Notes: generated by a model not told the origin, from the sequence alone. 35,558 bases of DNA from Nocardiopsis halotolerans DSM 44410 (GCF_000341065.1 NZ_ANAX01000053.1:9730-45287); one strand, 5' to 3'. Positions 23,947 to 31,805 are shown, numbered from the stretch's first letter. Program-made: numbers and translations.

Positions 23947-25233
23947 CTAGGGCTTGCGGATGACCCGGACGCCGTCGTCACCCTTGGGCGGCTGGTTCTG
24001 CCCGGACTCCGGACGCCGGTAGACACCGGTGATGCCCGGGTCGCCGCCGGCCTCCTGGTCCTTGGCCTGGCTCTGCTGGGGACCGGACTGGCCCTGCTGG
24101 GCCCCGGCCTGTGACTGCTGCGGACCGGACTGCGACTGCTGGGCCCCGGCCTGCGACTGCTGCGGACCGGACTGCGGCCGCTGCTGGTTCTCCTCCGGTG
24201 CGGGGCCGGAGAAACGGGCTCCCTGCGGAGGGCGGGGAGCGGCCTGCGCCTGGGCACCGTCCTCCCTCCCGGGCTGGGCGGCGGCTCCGGCCGCGCTCTG
24301 TCCGGCCTGCTCCGGCTTGGCCACCGGCTTGATCCGCACGGTCGCCTCGTCCTGCTCCTGCTGGGGCGGAGGCATCGTGGCGCCGGCCCCCTCAGCGGGC
24401 TCGGCGGCGGCCGGAGCGGGTTCGGCCGCCTCGGTCCGGGCCTGCGGCCGGGAGGGCACCGGACGCGAACCGTCGGCACCGTCTTCGGGAGCCTTGGCCG
24501 CCTTCGGCTCGGCGGACGCGGCGGGCTTGGCCTTGCCCTGCTTGGCGTCCTTGTCAGGCGTGGGCGTCGCTTCCTCGCGGGACAGGCCGGTCTCCAGTGC
24601 GCCCGCCCTGTCCTCGGCCGCGACCAGGTCCGCCAGGGTCGAGTGCATGTCCTTGAGGCGGCGCAGCGCCTCGGCGTGCGTGGCGGTGAGCGTGGCGAGC
24701 CTGCGGTCCGCGGTGTCGTGGATCTTCTTCGCGCGCGCCTCGGCCTCGCTCAGACGGCGGTCGCCCTCCTGCCTGGCCTGGTCGCGGAGCTGGTCGGCCT
24801 CCTTCTTGGCGCTGTCGACCATGGTGGTGGCCTCCGAGCGCGCGGAGGCCAGGATCCGCTCGGCGTGCTCCTCGGCGTCCTTGCGGTACTTGGCGATCTC
24901 CTCCTGGGCCCGCTTCTCGGACTCCTTCACCTCGGCCTCGGCCCTGGAACGGCGTTCCTTGGCCTCCTCCTCGGCGATCCGCAGGATCTCGGCCATGCGC
25001 TCACTGATCTGCTCGTGCTCAGGCTTGACCTGCGCCTTCTCGTGAGCGATGGCGAGTTCACGCCTGTACTGCTCCAGATCGTCGTCCAACCGCTGCATAC
25101 GCTCGCGGTTGCTCCGGAGCTGGTTCTCCGTCCGTACCACGTAGTCATCGACGTGCGTCTTGTCGTAGCCGCCCTTGCGCATCGTCGGGAACCTGTCTTG
25201 CTGCAGTCCGCCACCCGGCAACATATCGCTCAT
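23947..25233 (-). CDS. DivIVA-domain coiled-coil protein with Gln/Pro-rich repeat tail
   Basis: 428 residues from ATG 25233 after AAAGG. The N-terminus (FPTMRKGGYDKTHVDDYVVRTENQL, residues about 15-39) is a DivIVA membrane-curvature domain. Residues about 45-200 form a long charged coiled coil (EEEAKERRSRAEAEVKESEKR and similar). The rest is disordered Ala/Pro/Glu/Gln, with 2.6 copies of a 14-residue unit at 354-390 and a basic end VRVIRKP. Actinomycete relatives organise polar growth or cytoskeleton-like filaments. A stand-alone monocistronic unit: it has a terminator and a candidate sigma-B-like promoter of its own. It is too divergent in the tail to call DivIVA/Wag31 proper, and no cell-division genes are adjacent. 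Confidence 0.88.
   Translation of the reverse strand: MSDMLPGGGLQQDRFPTMRKGGYDKTHVDDYVVRTENQLRSNRERMQRLDDDLEQYRRELAIAHEKAQVKPEHEQISERMAEILRIAEEEAKERRSRAEAEVKESEKRAQEEIAKYRKDAEEHAERILASARSEATTMVDSAKKEADQLRDQARQEGDRRLSEAEARAKKIHDTADRRLATLTATHAEALRRLKDMHSTLADLVAAEDRAGALETGLSREEATPTPDKDAKQGKAKPAASAEPKAAKAPEDGADGSRPVPSRPQARTEAAEPAPAAAEPAEGAGATMPPPQQEQDEATVRIKPVAKPEQAGQSAAGAAAQPGREDGAQAQAAPRPPQGARFSGPAPEENQQRPQSGPQQSQAGAQQSQSGPQQSQAGAQQGQSGPQQSQAKDQEAGGDPGITGVYRRPESGQNQPPKGDDGVRVIRKP
24064..24174 (-). repeat. 42-bp coding tandem repeat (about 2.6 copies)
   Basis: The DNA encoding residues 354-390 of the DivIVA-like protein repeats with a 42-base period (QSGPQQSQAGAQQ plus S or G, then again, then QSGPQQSQA). 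The copies are nearly identical in DNA, indicating recent expansion. Copy number may vary between strains without breaking frame. Confidence 0.85.
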
Positions 25234-25602
25234 GTGCCTTTCATGTCCTTACACCGTTTTGACTGCACGTCGCAGAAGGCGCGAGTCGACCCGTACCCAT
25301 TGTCACAACGACACCCGTCGGGTCCTGTTAACGACATCCGCCCGAGGGTGTCCTTTTTCGCACCGGCCCGGCCGCTCGGGGGCACCGGTCGGGAGCGGAG
25401 CGTCACCGCTGTGGACATCGTCCAGGCGACCAAGGTAGACACGCGCGGCGCAACCACGTCAAGATCCCCGACTGGTACATCGCCGTGCGGACCCCGGTCA
25501 CGTTCTTACTAAGGTATGCGCGATCATCCCCGTACGGGGGCAGAGCGGTCAACTTCCCGCTGATCCGGCCCCCGGCGCCACAGGACTCAGGGAGGCCACA
25601 GG
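25234..25602. other. 369-base divergent gap between the DivIVA-like and gamma-CA genes
   Basis: This gap must hold both promoters. On the minus side a sigma-B-like site is listed separately (25293-25316). On the plus side TAAGGT (25510-25515) is a weak -10 candidate with no good -35. No open frame with convincing protein character was found. Confidence 0.6.
25293..25316 (-). promoter_or_regulatory. Candidate stress-sigma promoter of the DivIVA-like gene
   Basis: On the minus strand GGGT (25313-25316), 14 bases, then GGGTAC (25293-25298) matches the Streptomyces sigma-B pattern G-N-N-T N14-16 GGGTAC/T. It lies about 60 bases before ATG 25233. One match by eye in a G-rich genome is suggestive only. 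Confidence 0.4.
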
Positions 25603-26166
25603 ATGGGCAGTGCGACGGACGGCCGCGCGGAGAACGGACCCTCGGTACCGCGCGTGGGCGGCGCGGACTTCGGACGACCCGAGATCCATCCCAGCGCGTG
25701 GATCGCCCCCGGCGCGGTGGTGGTCGGCCGCGTACGCCTGGGGGCGCGGAGCAGTGTCTGGTACGGGTCGGTGCTGCGCGCCGACAGCGAGGACGTCGTC
25801 GTCGGGGAGAGGGTCAACATCCAGGACCAGTGCGGACTGCACTCCGATCCCGGGGAGCCCGCGGTCCTGCACGACGACGTCAGCCTGGGCCACAAGGCGA
25901 TGGTGCACGGCGCGGTCGTGGAGGAGGGCGCGCTCATCGGCATCGGCGCGATCGTCCTGGGCGGCGCGCGCGTCGGCCGGGGGGCACTGGTCGCCGCGGG
26001 CTCGCTCGTCCCACCCGGCAAGACCGTTCCGCCGGACACCCTGTGGGCGGGCGTACCCGGCAAGGTGATCCGGGAACTGAACGACGACGACCGGCTCGTG
26101 CTCCAGCACACTCCGGCGCACTATGCCGCGCTCGCCGTCCAGCACCAGGACGTCACCTGGAGCTGA
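25603..26166 (+). CDS. Gamma carbonic anhydrase family protein (left-handed beta helix)
   Basis: 187 residues from ATG 25603 after GGGAGG. The hexapeptide repeat pattern of a left-handed beta helix runs from about residue 28 to 150 (HPSAWIAPGAVVVGRVRLGARSSVWYGSVLRAD). The three zinc-ligand histidines are present as H80 (GLHSD), H97 (LGHKA) and H102 (MVHG), spaced as in YrdA/PaaY/Cam-like proteins. A C-terminal helix packs after KVIRELNDDDR. Family members are trimeric; some hydrate CO2 and others have no detected activity, and the acidic loop of archaeal Cam is absent here, so activity is uncertain. It is monocistronic and divergent from the DivIVA-like gene. Confidence 0.92.
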   Translation: MGSATDGRAENGPSVPRVGGADFGRPEIHPSAWIAPGAVVVGRVRLGARSSVWYGSVLRADSEDVVVGERVNIQDQCGLHSDPGEPAVLHDDVSLGHKAMVHGAVVEEGALIGIGAIVLGGARVGRGALVAAGSLVPPGKTVPPDTLWAGVPGKVIRELNDDDRLVLQHTPAHYAALAVQHQDVTWS

Positions 26167-26178
26167 CGGAGCCGGCCG

Positions 26179-26188
26179 GAAACGTTTC
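26179..26188. promoter_or_regulatory. LacI-type palindrome GAAACGTTTC
   Basis: A perfect 10-base palindrome, the core form of many LacI-family operators, lies 12 bases after the gamma-CA stop. There is no LacI gene nearby. It may act on transcription towards the gene at 26554, though it is far from it. Confidence 0.35.
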
Positions 26189-26354
26189 TGGCGTGACGCG
26201 TGGGCCCTGACCTGTACCCACGACGAACGAGGTTGAGGGTGGACCTTCACGGTCGCCGCCTCAGGGGCGGCCCGCGCGGCTGGGTCCCCACCAGAAGTAG
26301 CGACGAAAGAAGGGGCGGGGGCACCGGCACGGTGGCCCGAAAGCACCGCGCCCA

Positions 26355-26401
26355 CCAGGGAGGGGCTCACGCCTGGCTAACCCGGGTGACCCCCTCCCTG
26401 G
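26355..26401 (+). ncRNA. Long conserved-looking hairpin (candidate leader RNA element)
   Basis: CCAGGGAGGGG pairs perfectly with CCCCTCCCTGG, and after a C/C mismatch TCAC pairs with GTGA, giving 15 of 16 pairs around a 15-base loop. No U-tract follows, so it is not a standard terminator. It lies about 150 bases before GTG 26554. I do not recognise a known riboswitch. Confidence 0.35.
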
Positions 26402-26553
26402 TCCTCACGGGTCATGCGCGTTGGACGCGCCGGTGCGTAGCCTGGTACTCCCTCACGCCCGCGTGGGAACGGCCCGTCGCACCCGTACCCGCACCGCTCC
26501 GGCGGGGGTGCCTCGTCCTGCCGCGACACCGTTGTCCCAGGGGGTGAGTCCAC

Positions 26554-26877
26554 GTGAACGACAGCCTCGACCTGCGCCGAAGTGACCACCTCCACGACCA
26601 CGTCGCGCTGGACGAGATCGAGCTGTACGCCGAGGTGCTCATCGCGGTGGCCGACGCCGACCGCCCGCTCAGCTCCGCGGAGATCGACCGGGTCCTCGGG
26701 TTGGGCGGCCCCTCCGAACCGGGCGACGAGAAGCCGGAAGCACGGCGGGCGTGGTCCACCGATCCGCTTCCGGCCGGGCCCCGGCTGCCTCCGACGGTGC
26801 TGCCCGCGCCCCGCGAGGTCCCCGGCCTCCACCCCCTGTGGGCCGCTCCCCTGCCCCTCGCCCCCTGGTACGTCTGA
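26554..26877 (+). CDS. Small hypothetical protein with helical N-terminus and Pro-rich tail
   Basis: 107 residues from GTG 26554 after GGGGGTGA. Residues about 16-50 form an acidic helical segment with the pattern DEIELYAEVLIAVADADRPLSSAEIDRVLGL, which has the look of a small protein-interaction or HTH-like domain. The remainder is Pro/Arg-rich, likely disordered, ending APWYV. No signal peptide or membrane segment. I do not recognise the family. It stands alone, convergent with the histidine kinase gene. The ordered N-terminus and ribosome site support reality. Confidence 0.65.
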   Translation: MNDSLDLRRSDHLHDHVALDEIELYAEVLIAVADADRPLSSAEIDRVLGLGGPSEPGDEKPEARRAWSTDPLPAGPRLPPTVLPAPREVPGLHPLWAAPLPLAPWYV

Positions 26878-26986
26878 GGGGCGCCTCTCCCCGCCCCGGG
26901 AGACCCGCTCCCCCCGAGGAACACCGGCCGCGGCGGGCCCCGTCCTCCGGGGGCCGGGAGGTCCCGTCGCGCTGACGTACTCGTCG

Positions 26987-27014
26987 CCTCCGCGGCCGCT
27001 ACCAGCCGCGGAGG
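26987..27014. terminator. Terminator between the small ORF and the kinase operon
   Basis: CCTCCGCGGC and GCCGCGGAGG form a perfect 10-bp stem with an 8-base loop immediately after the histidine kinase stop (27018-27020), between convergent genes. Confidence 0.7.
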
Positions 27015-27017
27015 AGT

Positions 27018-28220
27018 TCAGAGCGGGAGGACGGCGCGGAGCAGGAAACCCCTCCCCGGTGTGTGGGTGGCGGAGAGGGTGCCTCCGCCCATGGCGACGC
27101 GTTCGGACAGACCGGCCAGCCCGTTCCCCGACTCCCTGCCGTCCCGGTCGCTGTCCCGGGCACGGTCGTTGAACACCTCCACCACGAGGACCCTGGGGCC
27201 CACGGGGGCGTCGCGGGTCAGGGTGAAACCGATCTGGCACTCGGTGGCCTCGCTGTGACGGAGGACGTTCGTACCGCCCTCACGCACCACCCAGGCCGCG
27301 AGGGCCGCGGTCTCCGACGGCAGTTCCAACCCCTCCAGCCCCGTGGTGACCGTCCTGGTACCGCCCGCGTCGAGCACCGCGCGCACGGCGTCGACCTCCC
27401 CGTCCAGGTCGACCTCCCGATAGCCGCTGACCGCCGACCTCACCTGCTGGAGCGCCTGTCTGGCCAGTACCTGCACCTCGGCCATCTCCGCGGCGGCCCG
27501 GTCGGGTGCCCGCTCCACGAGTCTCCCGGCCAACTGGGCCTTGACCGCGAGTGCGGAGAGGCTGTGTCCGAGCAGGTCGTGCATGTCCCGGGCGAACCGG
27601 AGCCGTTCCTCGCTCACCGCCAGTTGGGCGCGGGCCCTCTGCCCGGCGACGGCCTCGCGGCTGACGTCCCACAGCCACATCATGGAGAGCGAGGCCCCGG
27701 CGAGCATGAGGGCCCAGAGGATCATCCCGATCCACACGAGGAGGTAGAAGAGCGGGTGGAACTCCTCGAACCCGTACAGCGGAACGAGGAGCCAGGGCAG
27801 GACCAGCAGGGCGACGGTGACGTAGGTGCCGCGTCGGCGCGGAGCGAGGAAGACACCGGTCCCCCACCACGCGGCCAGGAGGAACATGGTGTTGATCGGC
27901 TCCTGGAGGCACCCGGCGACGACCGCGAGCAGGCCGAGGGAGACCCAGTAGGCCTTCGGGGACGGGTTCCGGTCTCCGTCCAGCCTGCCCCGGAGCAGCA
28001 CGATGAGGAGAACGGCGATCGGCACGGAGGCGGCCGCGCCGACCAGGGAGCGCCACAGCGGCCAGTCCATCGCCACGGCCGTGACGACGTCGACCAGGGG
28101 AATACCCACCACGAGCAGCGACGTGAAGCCCACCGAGAACATGATGACGGTCCGGGAGAAGCGGACCCTGCGGTCGCCGTCACGGTCGGCGGCGGTGTGG
28201 GCCATGCCCTTCGCGTTCAA
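27018..28220 (-). CDS. Two-component sensor histidine kinase, DesK/NarL-type (HisKA_3), intact
   Basis: 400 residues. TTG 28220 overlaps the upstream kinase stop (TTGA) and has GGAG upstream; ATG 28205 is the alternative. About six membrane segments fill residues 22-190. The dimerisation box RFARDMHDLLGHSLSALAVK carries the phospho-accepting His214 in D-M-H-D. The ATPase domain has the N-box EGGTNVLRHSEATE and the G-box NGLAGLSERVAMGGGTL. Such kinases sense membrane or cell-envelope state and phosphorylate NarL/LuxR regulators. It is last in the operon with the ABC transporter and translationally coupled to a degenerate paralogue. No regulator gene follows. Confidence 0.93.
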   Translation of the reverse strand: MNAKGMAHTAADRDGDRRVRFSRTVIMFSVGFTSLLVVGIPLVDVVTAVAMDWPLWRSLVGAAASVPIAVLLIVLLRGRLDGDRNPSPKAYWVSLGLLAVVAGCLQEPINTMFLLAAWWGTGVFLAPRRRGTYVTVALLVLPWLLVPLYGFEEFHPLFYLLVWIGMILWALMLAGASLSMMWLWDVSREAVAGQRARAQLAVSEERLRFARDMHDLLGHSLSALAVKAQLAGRLVERAPDRAAAEMAEVQVLARQALQQVRSAVSGYREVDLDGEVDAVRAVLDAGGTRTVTTGLEGLELPSETAALAAWVVREGGTNVLRHSEATECQIGFTLTRDAPVGPRVLVVEVFNDRARDSDRDGRESGNGLAGLSERVAMGGGTLSATHTPGRGFLLRAVLPL

Positions 28221-29515
28221 CGTGGCTCCTCGGGGCGACGGGATCCGCCGGGCAGGGGGAGAACGGCTCTGAGCAGGAAACCACCGTCAGCCGTACGGGT
28301 CCCGGACAGTGTCCCACCTCCGCGGGAGACCCGTTCGGAGAGCCCTCCCAGACCACTGGCGGAGGAGCCTTCACCCTCCGTACCCCCCCGCGCGCGGTCG
28401 TTGAGCACCTCCACCACGAGAGCGCTCCGCCCCGCCTCGACGGCCTCCAGGAAGGAGATGCGGCAGCGGCGCGCGTCGCTGTGCCTGAGGACGTTCGTGG
28501 TCCCCTCGCGCACCACCCAGGCGGCGGTCCCGGCCACGTCCGCGAACCGGTCCAGGTGCTCCGTTCCGCGGACGGTGGTGGCCGTCCCGTTGGCGCGCAG
28601 GACCGCGCTGACCGACGCCAGTTCCTCGTGGAGGTCGATGTCCCGGTAACCGCTGACCGCCGACCTCACCTGCTGGAGCACCTGACGTGCCAGTTCGTGC
28701 ACCTCGTTGATCTCGGCCGTCGAGCGCGCCGGGTCACTCTCCACCAGCAGCTCGGCCCGTCTGGCCCTGACCGCGAGAGTGGTCAGCCCCTCTCCGATCG
28801 CGCCCTGCATGTCGTGGGCGAACCGGAGCCGCTCCTGGCTCACCGCCAGCCGGGCCCGGGCCCGGTGCCCCTCCCGCGCGTCGTTGATGACGTCCCACAT
28901 CCGGACCATGGTCAGGCAGCCGGCCGAGACCGTCAGTGACCAGAGGACCGCCATCAGCCAGGCGAAGACCAGCCAGAGCAGGGGCGGATCCCCCGGGGAG
29001 ACGAAAGGATGCAGCGGAGACAGCGCCGTCAGGGCGAGGGTGACGTGGAGAGCGCGTCCCCGGGGCGCCGCCAGGACCACCATGGCCCACCAACCACCGC
29101 AGAGGAAGAAGGCGTAACCGCTGCTCCGCATGAGGCCGCACGCCAGGACGATCAGGACGAGCGATCCCCAGAAGATCCAGGGGGCGACCCTCCTTCCGTT
29201 CACCCGGGAGTAGGCCATCCAGAAGGCCGCCAGCGAACAGACCAGGGTCAGCGCGGTGGCCGCCGCGGAGGGCCAGACCGGATACCGCCCGCTCCCGCCG
29301 AACTCCTGGGGGAGCCCGTACATGGCCAGTTCGGTGAGCGGCATCAGGGGGAGCGTGAACGTGAACCACGCCAACGACAGCACGATGACCCACCAGGCGA
29401 TCCGCACCCTGCGCGCGAAACGGGTGCCCGGCCCCGCTCCGGCGGTGGGGTCGGTGACGGTGTCAGCGGACCCGGTGCCCGTGGCCTCGGGTACCGGAAC
29501 GGCCGTCTGGCCCAT
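28217..29515 (-). CDS. Degenerate histidine kinase-like protein lacking the phospho-accepting His
   Basis: 432 residues from ATG 29515 with GGAGGT nine bases upstream. Six membrane segments are followed by a dimerisation helix clearly homologous to the next gene (shared ERLRFA, LQQVRSAVSGYR). The H-box reads AHDMQGAIGEGL, with Gln237 where the intact copy has the catalytic His and Gly for the following Asp; a His sits three residues earlier (H234). The ATPase domain keeps REGTTNVLRHSDARR and SGLGGLSERVSRGGGTL, so ATP binding may persist. It could be a pseudokinase that heterodimerises with its neighbour and tunes it, or trans-phosphorylates it. The reading frame is intact and coupled to the next gene. 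Confidence 0.92.
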   Translation of the reverse strand: MGQTAVPVPEATGTGSADTVTDPTAGAGPGTRFARRVRIAWWVIVLSLAWFTFTLPLMPLTELAMYGLPQEFGGSGRYPVWPSAAATALTLVCSLAAFWMAYSRVNGRRVAPWIFWGSLVLIVLACGLMRSSGYAFFLCGGWWAMVVLAAPRGRALHVTLALTALSPLHPFVSPGDPPLLWLVFAWLMAVLWSLTVSAGCLTMVRMWDVINDAREGHRARARLAVSQERLRFAHDMQGAIGEGLTTLAVRARRAELLVESDPARSTAEINEVHELARQVLQQVRSAVSGYRDIDLHEELASVSAVLRANGTATTVRGTEHLDRFADVAGTAAWVVREGTTNVLRHSDARRCRISFLEAVEAGRSALVVEVLNDRARGGTEGEGSSASGLGGLSERVSRGGGTLSGTRTADGGFLLRAVLPLPGGSRRPEEPR

Positions 29516-29599
29516 ACCCGTCACACCTCCCCTCGCCCCGCCGCGGCGTCGGCTCCTCCGCGGCCGCCGTCGGCCGCGTCACCACCACCCTAGAAGGCC

Positions 29600-29617
29600 C
29601 CGTTCCCTTCGGAACGG
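29600..29617 (-). terminator. Hairpin between the permease and the kinase pair
   Basis: CCGTTCC, tetraloop CTTC, GGAACGG. It lies in the 177-base gap inside the operon and could attenuate or process the transcript between the transporter and the kinases. Confidence 0.4.
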
Positions 29618-29692
29618 TCGTCCACAGGCCCTTCTCCGGCGTACGGGCCGGGGGGACCTCCGTCCCGGTCCCCCCGGCCCTCCCGCGCCCGG

Positions 29693-30535
29693 TCAGGGCT
29701 GGCGGGGGTCCCACCTGAAGTACCTGCGCACCAGCAGCGTGAGCACCGCGATCCAGGCGAGCAGCACACCGAGCGAGGGCAGTGCGGACACCCACAGCCC
29801 GAGGTAGCCCTTCTCCTCCGCGCTCCCGAACCCGCCGAACGCGTCGTACCCGGTGTAGGCGGCCTGCGCCATCTCCCCGGCCGGAACCGACGGGACGAAG
29901 GTCATGACCTGGCGTGCGGTCTCGGGCAGGAACTCCAGCGGGATGACTCCGCCGCCGGTGAAGAGCAGGATCATCATCGGCACCATCGCCGCCATCTGGG
30001 CGGCCTCAGCGTTGCGGACGAACGGGGTGACCAGCAGACCCATCAGGGAGTACATGACGCCGCTCAGGATCACGGCCACGACCAGCATCAGCGGGTCCCG
30101 GGGAAGCGTCCCACCGGAGGTCGCGAAGACCAACCCCACCACCAGGGCGGCGATGACCAGGGAGAACAGGACCACAACCCCGATGACCGCGCCGAAGATG
30201 ACCGACTGGGGGACACCGCTCACCCGGAACCGCTTGAGGACGAGGGACTCTCGCCGGGCGGTGAACACGTTCGAGGGGTGCCCGACCCCGAGGATGAGGC
30301 CGATGGTGCCCATGGAGGCGATCATGGCCAGCTCGGCCGCTCCGAATCCGGGGATCACCTCGTCGTTGGGCAGCTGGAGGGTCACGAAGGCCAGGAAGAG
30401 CGGCAGGAACAGGAACATCCAGGCGGTCTTGTACCGCACGAACAGGGTGAACTCGGTCCTGGTCAGGCGCAGTACCTGCTTCGTCCGGCTGATGGTGGGC
30501 CTGGACCGCTCCGGAGCCGCGGCGGTGGTGGTCAT
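29693..30535 (-). CDS. ABC-2 type transporter permease
   Basis: 280 residues from ATG 30535 after GAGGAACACAC. Six membrane segments: about 38-55, 65-85, 115-140, 148-170, 180-200 and 255-272. The short loop LVLKRFRVSGVPQSVIFG between TM2 and TM3 is the coupling element of drug-exporter permeases. With the upstream ATPase (47 bases away) it forms a homodimeric exporter of the DrrAB/Nat type. It exports a lipid, antibiotic or other hydrophobic molecule; the substrate is unknown. It is co-transcribed with two sensor kinases, an arrangement usual for envelope-stress or antibiotic-detoxification modules. Confidence 0.92.
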   Translation of the reverse strand: MTTTAAAPERSRPTISRTKQVLRLTRTEFTLFVRYKTAWMFLFLPLFLAFVTLQLPNDEVIPGFGAAELAMIASMGTIGLILGVGHPSNVFTARRESLVLKRFRVSGVPQSVIFGAVIGVVVLFSLVIAALVVGLVFATSGGTLPRDPLMLVVAVILSGVMYSLMGLLVTPFVRNAEAAQMAAMVPMMILLFTGGGVIPLEFLPETARQVMTFVPSVPAGEMAQAAYTGYDAFGGFGSAEEKGYLGLWVSALPSLGVLLAWIAVLTLLVRRYFRWDPRQP

Positions 30536-30582
30536 GTGTGTTCCTCGAAGGTCTGTGGGGGGACGGGTGGGGAGGATGCCGG

Positions 30583-31581
30583 TCAGTCCGTGAGCAGGTC
30601 CGCGGCGCCGTCGGCGACCCGCAGGAAGACGTCCTCCAGGGAGGCGCCGCGCACCTGGAGGTGCTGGAGCGTGATCCCGCGTTCGGCGGCCCAGGCGATG
30701 AGCGCCGCGACGGTGCGGTGCGCACGGTCGGCCACGTCACCGCCCATGGCCGTGTAGGTGGCCCACAGGGCCTGGTCGCGGGTCTCCACGGCGATCTCGG
30801 CCTCGGGCAGTTCCGGCAGGTCGCCGGTGCGCACGTCCTCGGGCAGCAGGAAGCTCACCCGGTCGCCCCAGCCCGCCAGCACGCTGGCCAGGGTGCCCTC
30901 GACCCTCACCTCGCCCCGGTGCATGATCGCCAGCCGGTCGGCGAGCCGCTCGGCCTCCTCCAGGTAGTGGGTGGTGAGCAGGATCGCGACCCCGTGCTTC
31001 TTCAGGCCGGAGATGATCTGCCAGGTCTCGTGCCGGGCCTCGGGGTCCATACCGGTCGTGGGCTCGTCCAGGTACAGCACCTCGGGCCGGGTGACCAGGG
31101 CCAGCGCCAGGTCCAGGCGGCGCTTCTGGCCACCGGAGAGCTGCCGGACCGCGACACCGCCCTTGTCGGACAGGCCCACCAGGTCCAGGAGTTCGGCGGT
31201 GTCCCGGGGGTTGGCGGCCAGGTCGTGGGCCAGGCCGATGGTCTCGTCGACGCTGAGGTCGTCCAGCAGGCCGCTGCCCTGGAGGACCGCGTTGGTGCGC
31301 TCGCGGACGCCGCTGGGCTGGCCGTGGGGATCGAGGCCGAAGACCCGGACGCTGCCGGAGCTGGGGCGGCGGAAGCCCTCCATGGTCTCGATGGTGGTGG
31401 TCTTGCCAGCACCGTTGGTGCCGAGGAGGGCGAAGAGCTCGCCGGGGCGGATCTCGAAGGAGACCCCCTTGACCGCCTCGAAGTCGCCGTAGTGCTGGCG
31501 GAGATCACGGACGACCACGGCCGGGCCGGTGGTGTCCTGTCGACCCTGGTCGGCCGCCGCGGTGTTCGCTGTCGTCGTCAT
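30583..31581 (-). CDS. ABC transporter ATP-binding protein (DrrA-like)
   Basis: 332 residues. Walker A is GTNGAGKTTT, the Q-loop VLQGSGL, signature LSGGQKRRLDLAL, Walker B VLYLDEPTTGMDP and the H-loop TTHYLEEAERL. The C-terminal extension of about 100 residues, ending LEDVFLRVADG, is typical of DrrA/CcmA-like exporter ATPases. It powers the adjacent permease. ATG 31581 has no clear ribosome site, so the transcript may be leaderless or start at the dyad-containing promoter region upstream. It is first in a four-gene operon. Confidence 0.95.
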   Translation of the reverse strand: MTTTANTAAADQGRQDTTGPAVVVRDLRQHYGDFEAVKGVSFEIRPGELFALLGTNGAGKTTTIETMEGFRRPSSGSVRVFGLDPHGQPSGVRERTNAVLQGSGLLDDLSVDETIGLAHDLAANPRDTAELLDLVGLSDKGGVAVRQLSGGQKRRLDLALALVTRPEVLYLDEPTTGMDPEARHETWQIISGLKKHGVAILLTTHYLEEAERLADRLAIMHRGEVRVEGTLASVLAGWGDRVSFLLPEDVRTGDLPELPEAEIAVETRDQALWATYTAMGGDVADRAHRTVAALIAWAAERGITLQHLQVRGASLEDVFLRVADGAADLLTD

Positions 31582-31629
31582 GCGTACGAGAATCCCGCAT
31601 CAGGGGTGCCGCGGCACAGAGTCCGTTGT

Positions 31630-31644
31630 CACCGGCTACCGGTG
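31630..31644. promoter_or_regulatory. Inverted repeat CACCGG-CTA-CCGGTG upstream of the ABC operon
   Basis: A perfect 6-3-6 dyad about 50 bases upstream of ATG 31581, near a second dyad at 31667-31678. Either could be an operator. Confidence 0.35.
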
Positions 31645-31666
31645 TGGAACCTCCCGGCACGCGCAC

Positions 31667-31678
31667 TGACAAATGTCA
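31667..31678. promoter_or_regulatory. Dyad TGACA-AA-TGTCA upstream of the ABC-kinase operon
   Basis: A perfect 5-2-5 inverted repeat 86-97 bases before the ATPase start, in the upstream activation position. Short dyads of this type are common NarL/LuxR response-regulator sites, which suits an operon with DesK-type kinases. The regulator itself is not in this window. Confidence 0.5.
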
Positions 31679-31761
31679 TCCGCGCGAGGAGCGGGCGGCC
31701 GTCCGGATCTCCTCCCTCCCGGTGGCCTCCCGGCTGGTCGGCGACCGGGACCGGGAAAACG

Positions 31762-31805
31762 GAGGGGCCGGTGCGCCGACCCGACGGTCGGCGCACCGGC
31801 CCCTC
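31762..31805 (-). terminator. Very strong terminator after the (Fe-S) reductase gene
   Basis: A perfect 19-bp stem (31762-31780 with 31787-31805) and 6-base loop CCGACG, 23 bases past the reductase stop. On the minus strand it is followed by CGTTTTCCC, a short U-tract. It isolates the reductase from the ABC operon. Confidence 0.9.

Larger units (their letters stand above)
26167..26553. other. 387-base structured intergenic region
   Basis: The gap holds a LacI-like palindrome (26179-26188), a small GCCGCC/GGCGGC hairpin (26255-26271) that could end the gamma-CA transcript, and a long hairpin at 26355-26401. The open frame at 26200-26547 has no protein-like character. An untranslated leader or small RNA is possible. 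Confidence 0.5.

Noticed and set aside
24064-24174. Direct repeats that might suggest a CRISPR array
   Set aside because: Contiguous in-frame coding copies without spacers; a protein repeat.
25549-26370. 273-codon minus-strand frame
   Set aside because: Antisense to the gamma carbonic anhydrase gene, whose histidine and hexapeptide pattern is unambiguous.
26200-26547. Possible 115-residue gene in the structured gap
   Set aside because: Arg-rich, no ribosome site, and it runs through the long hairpin.
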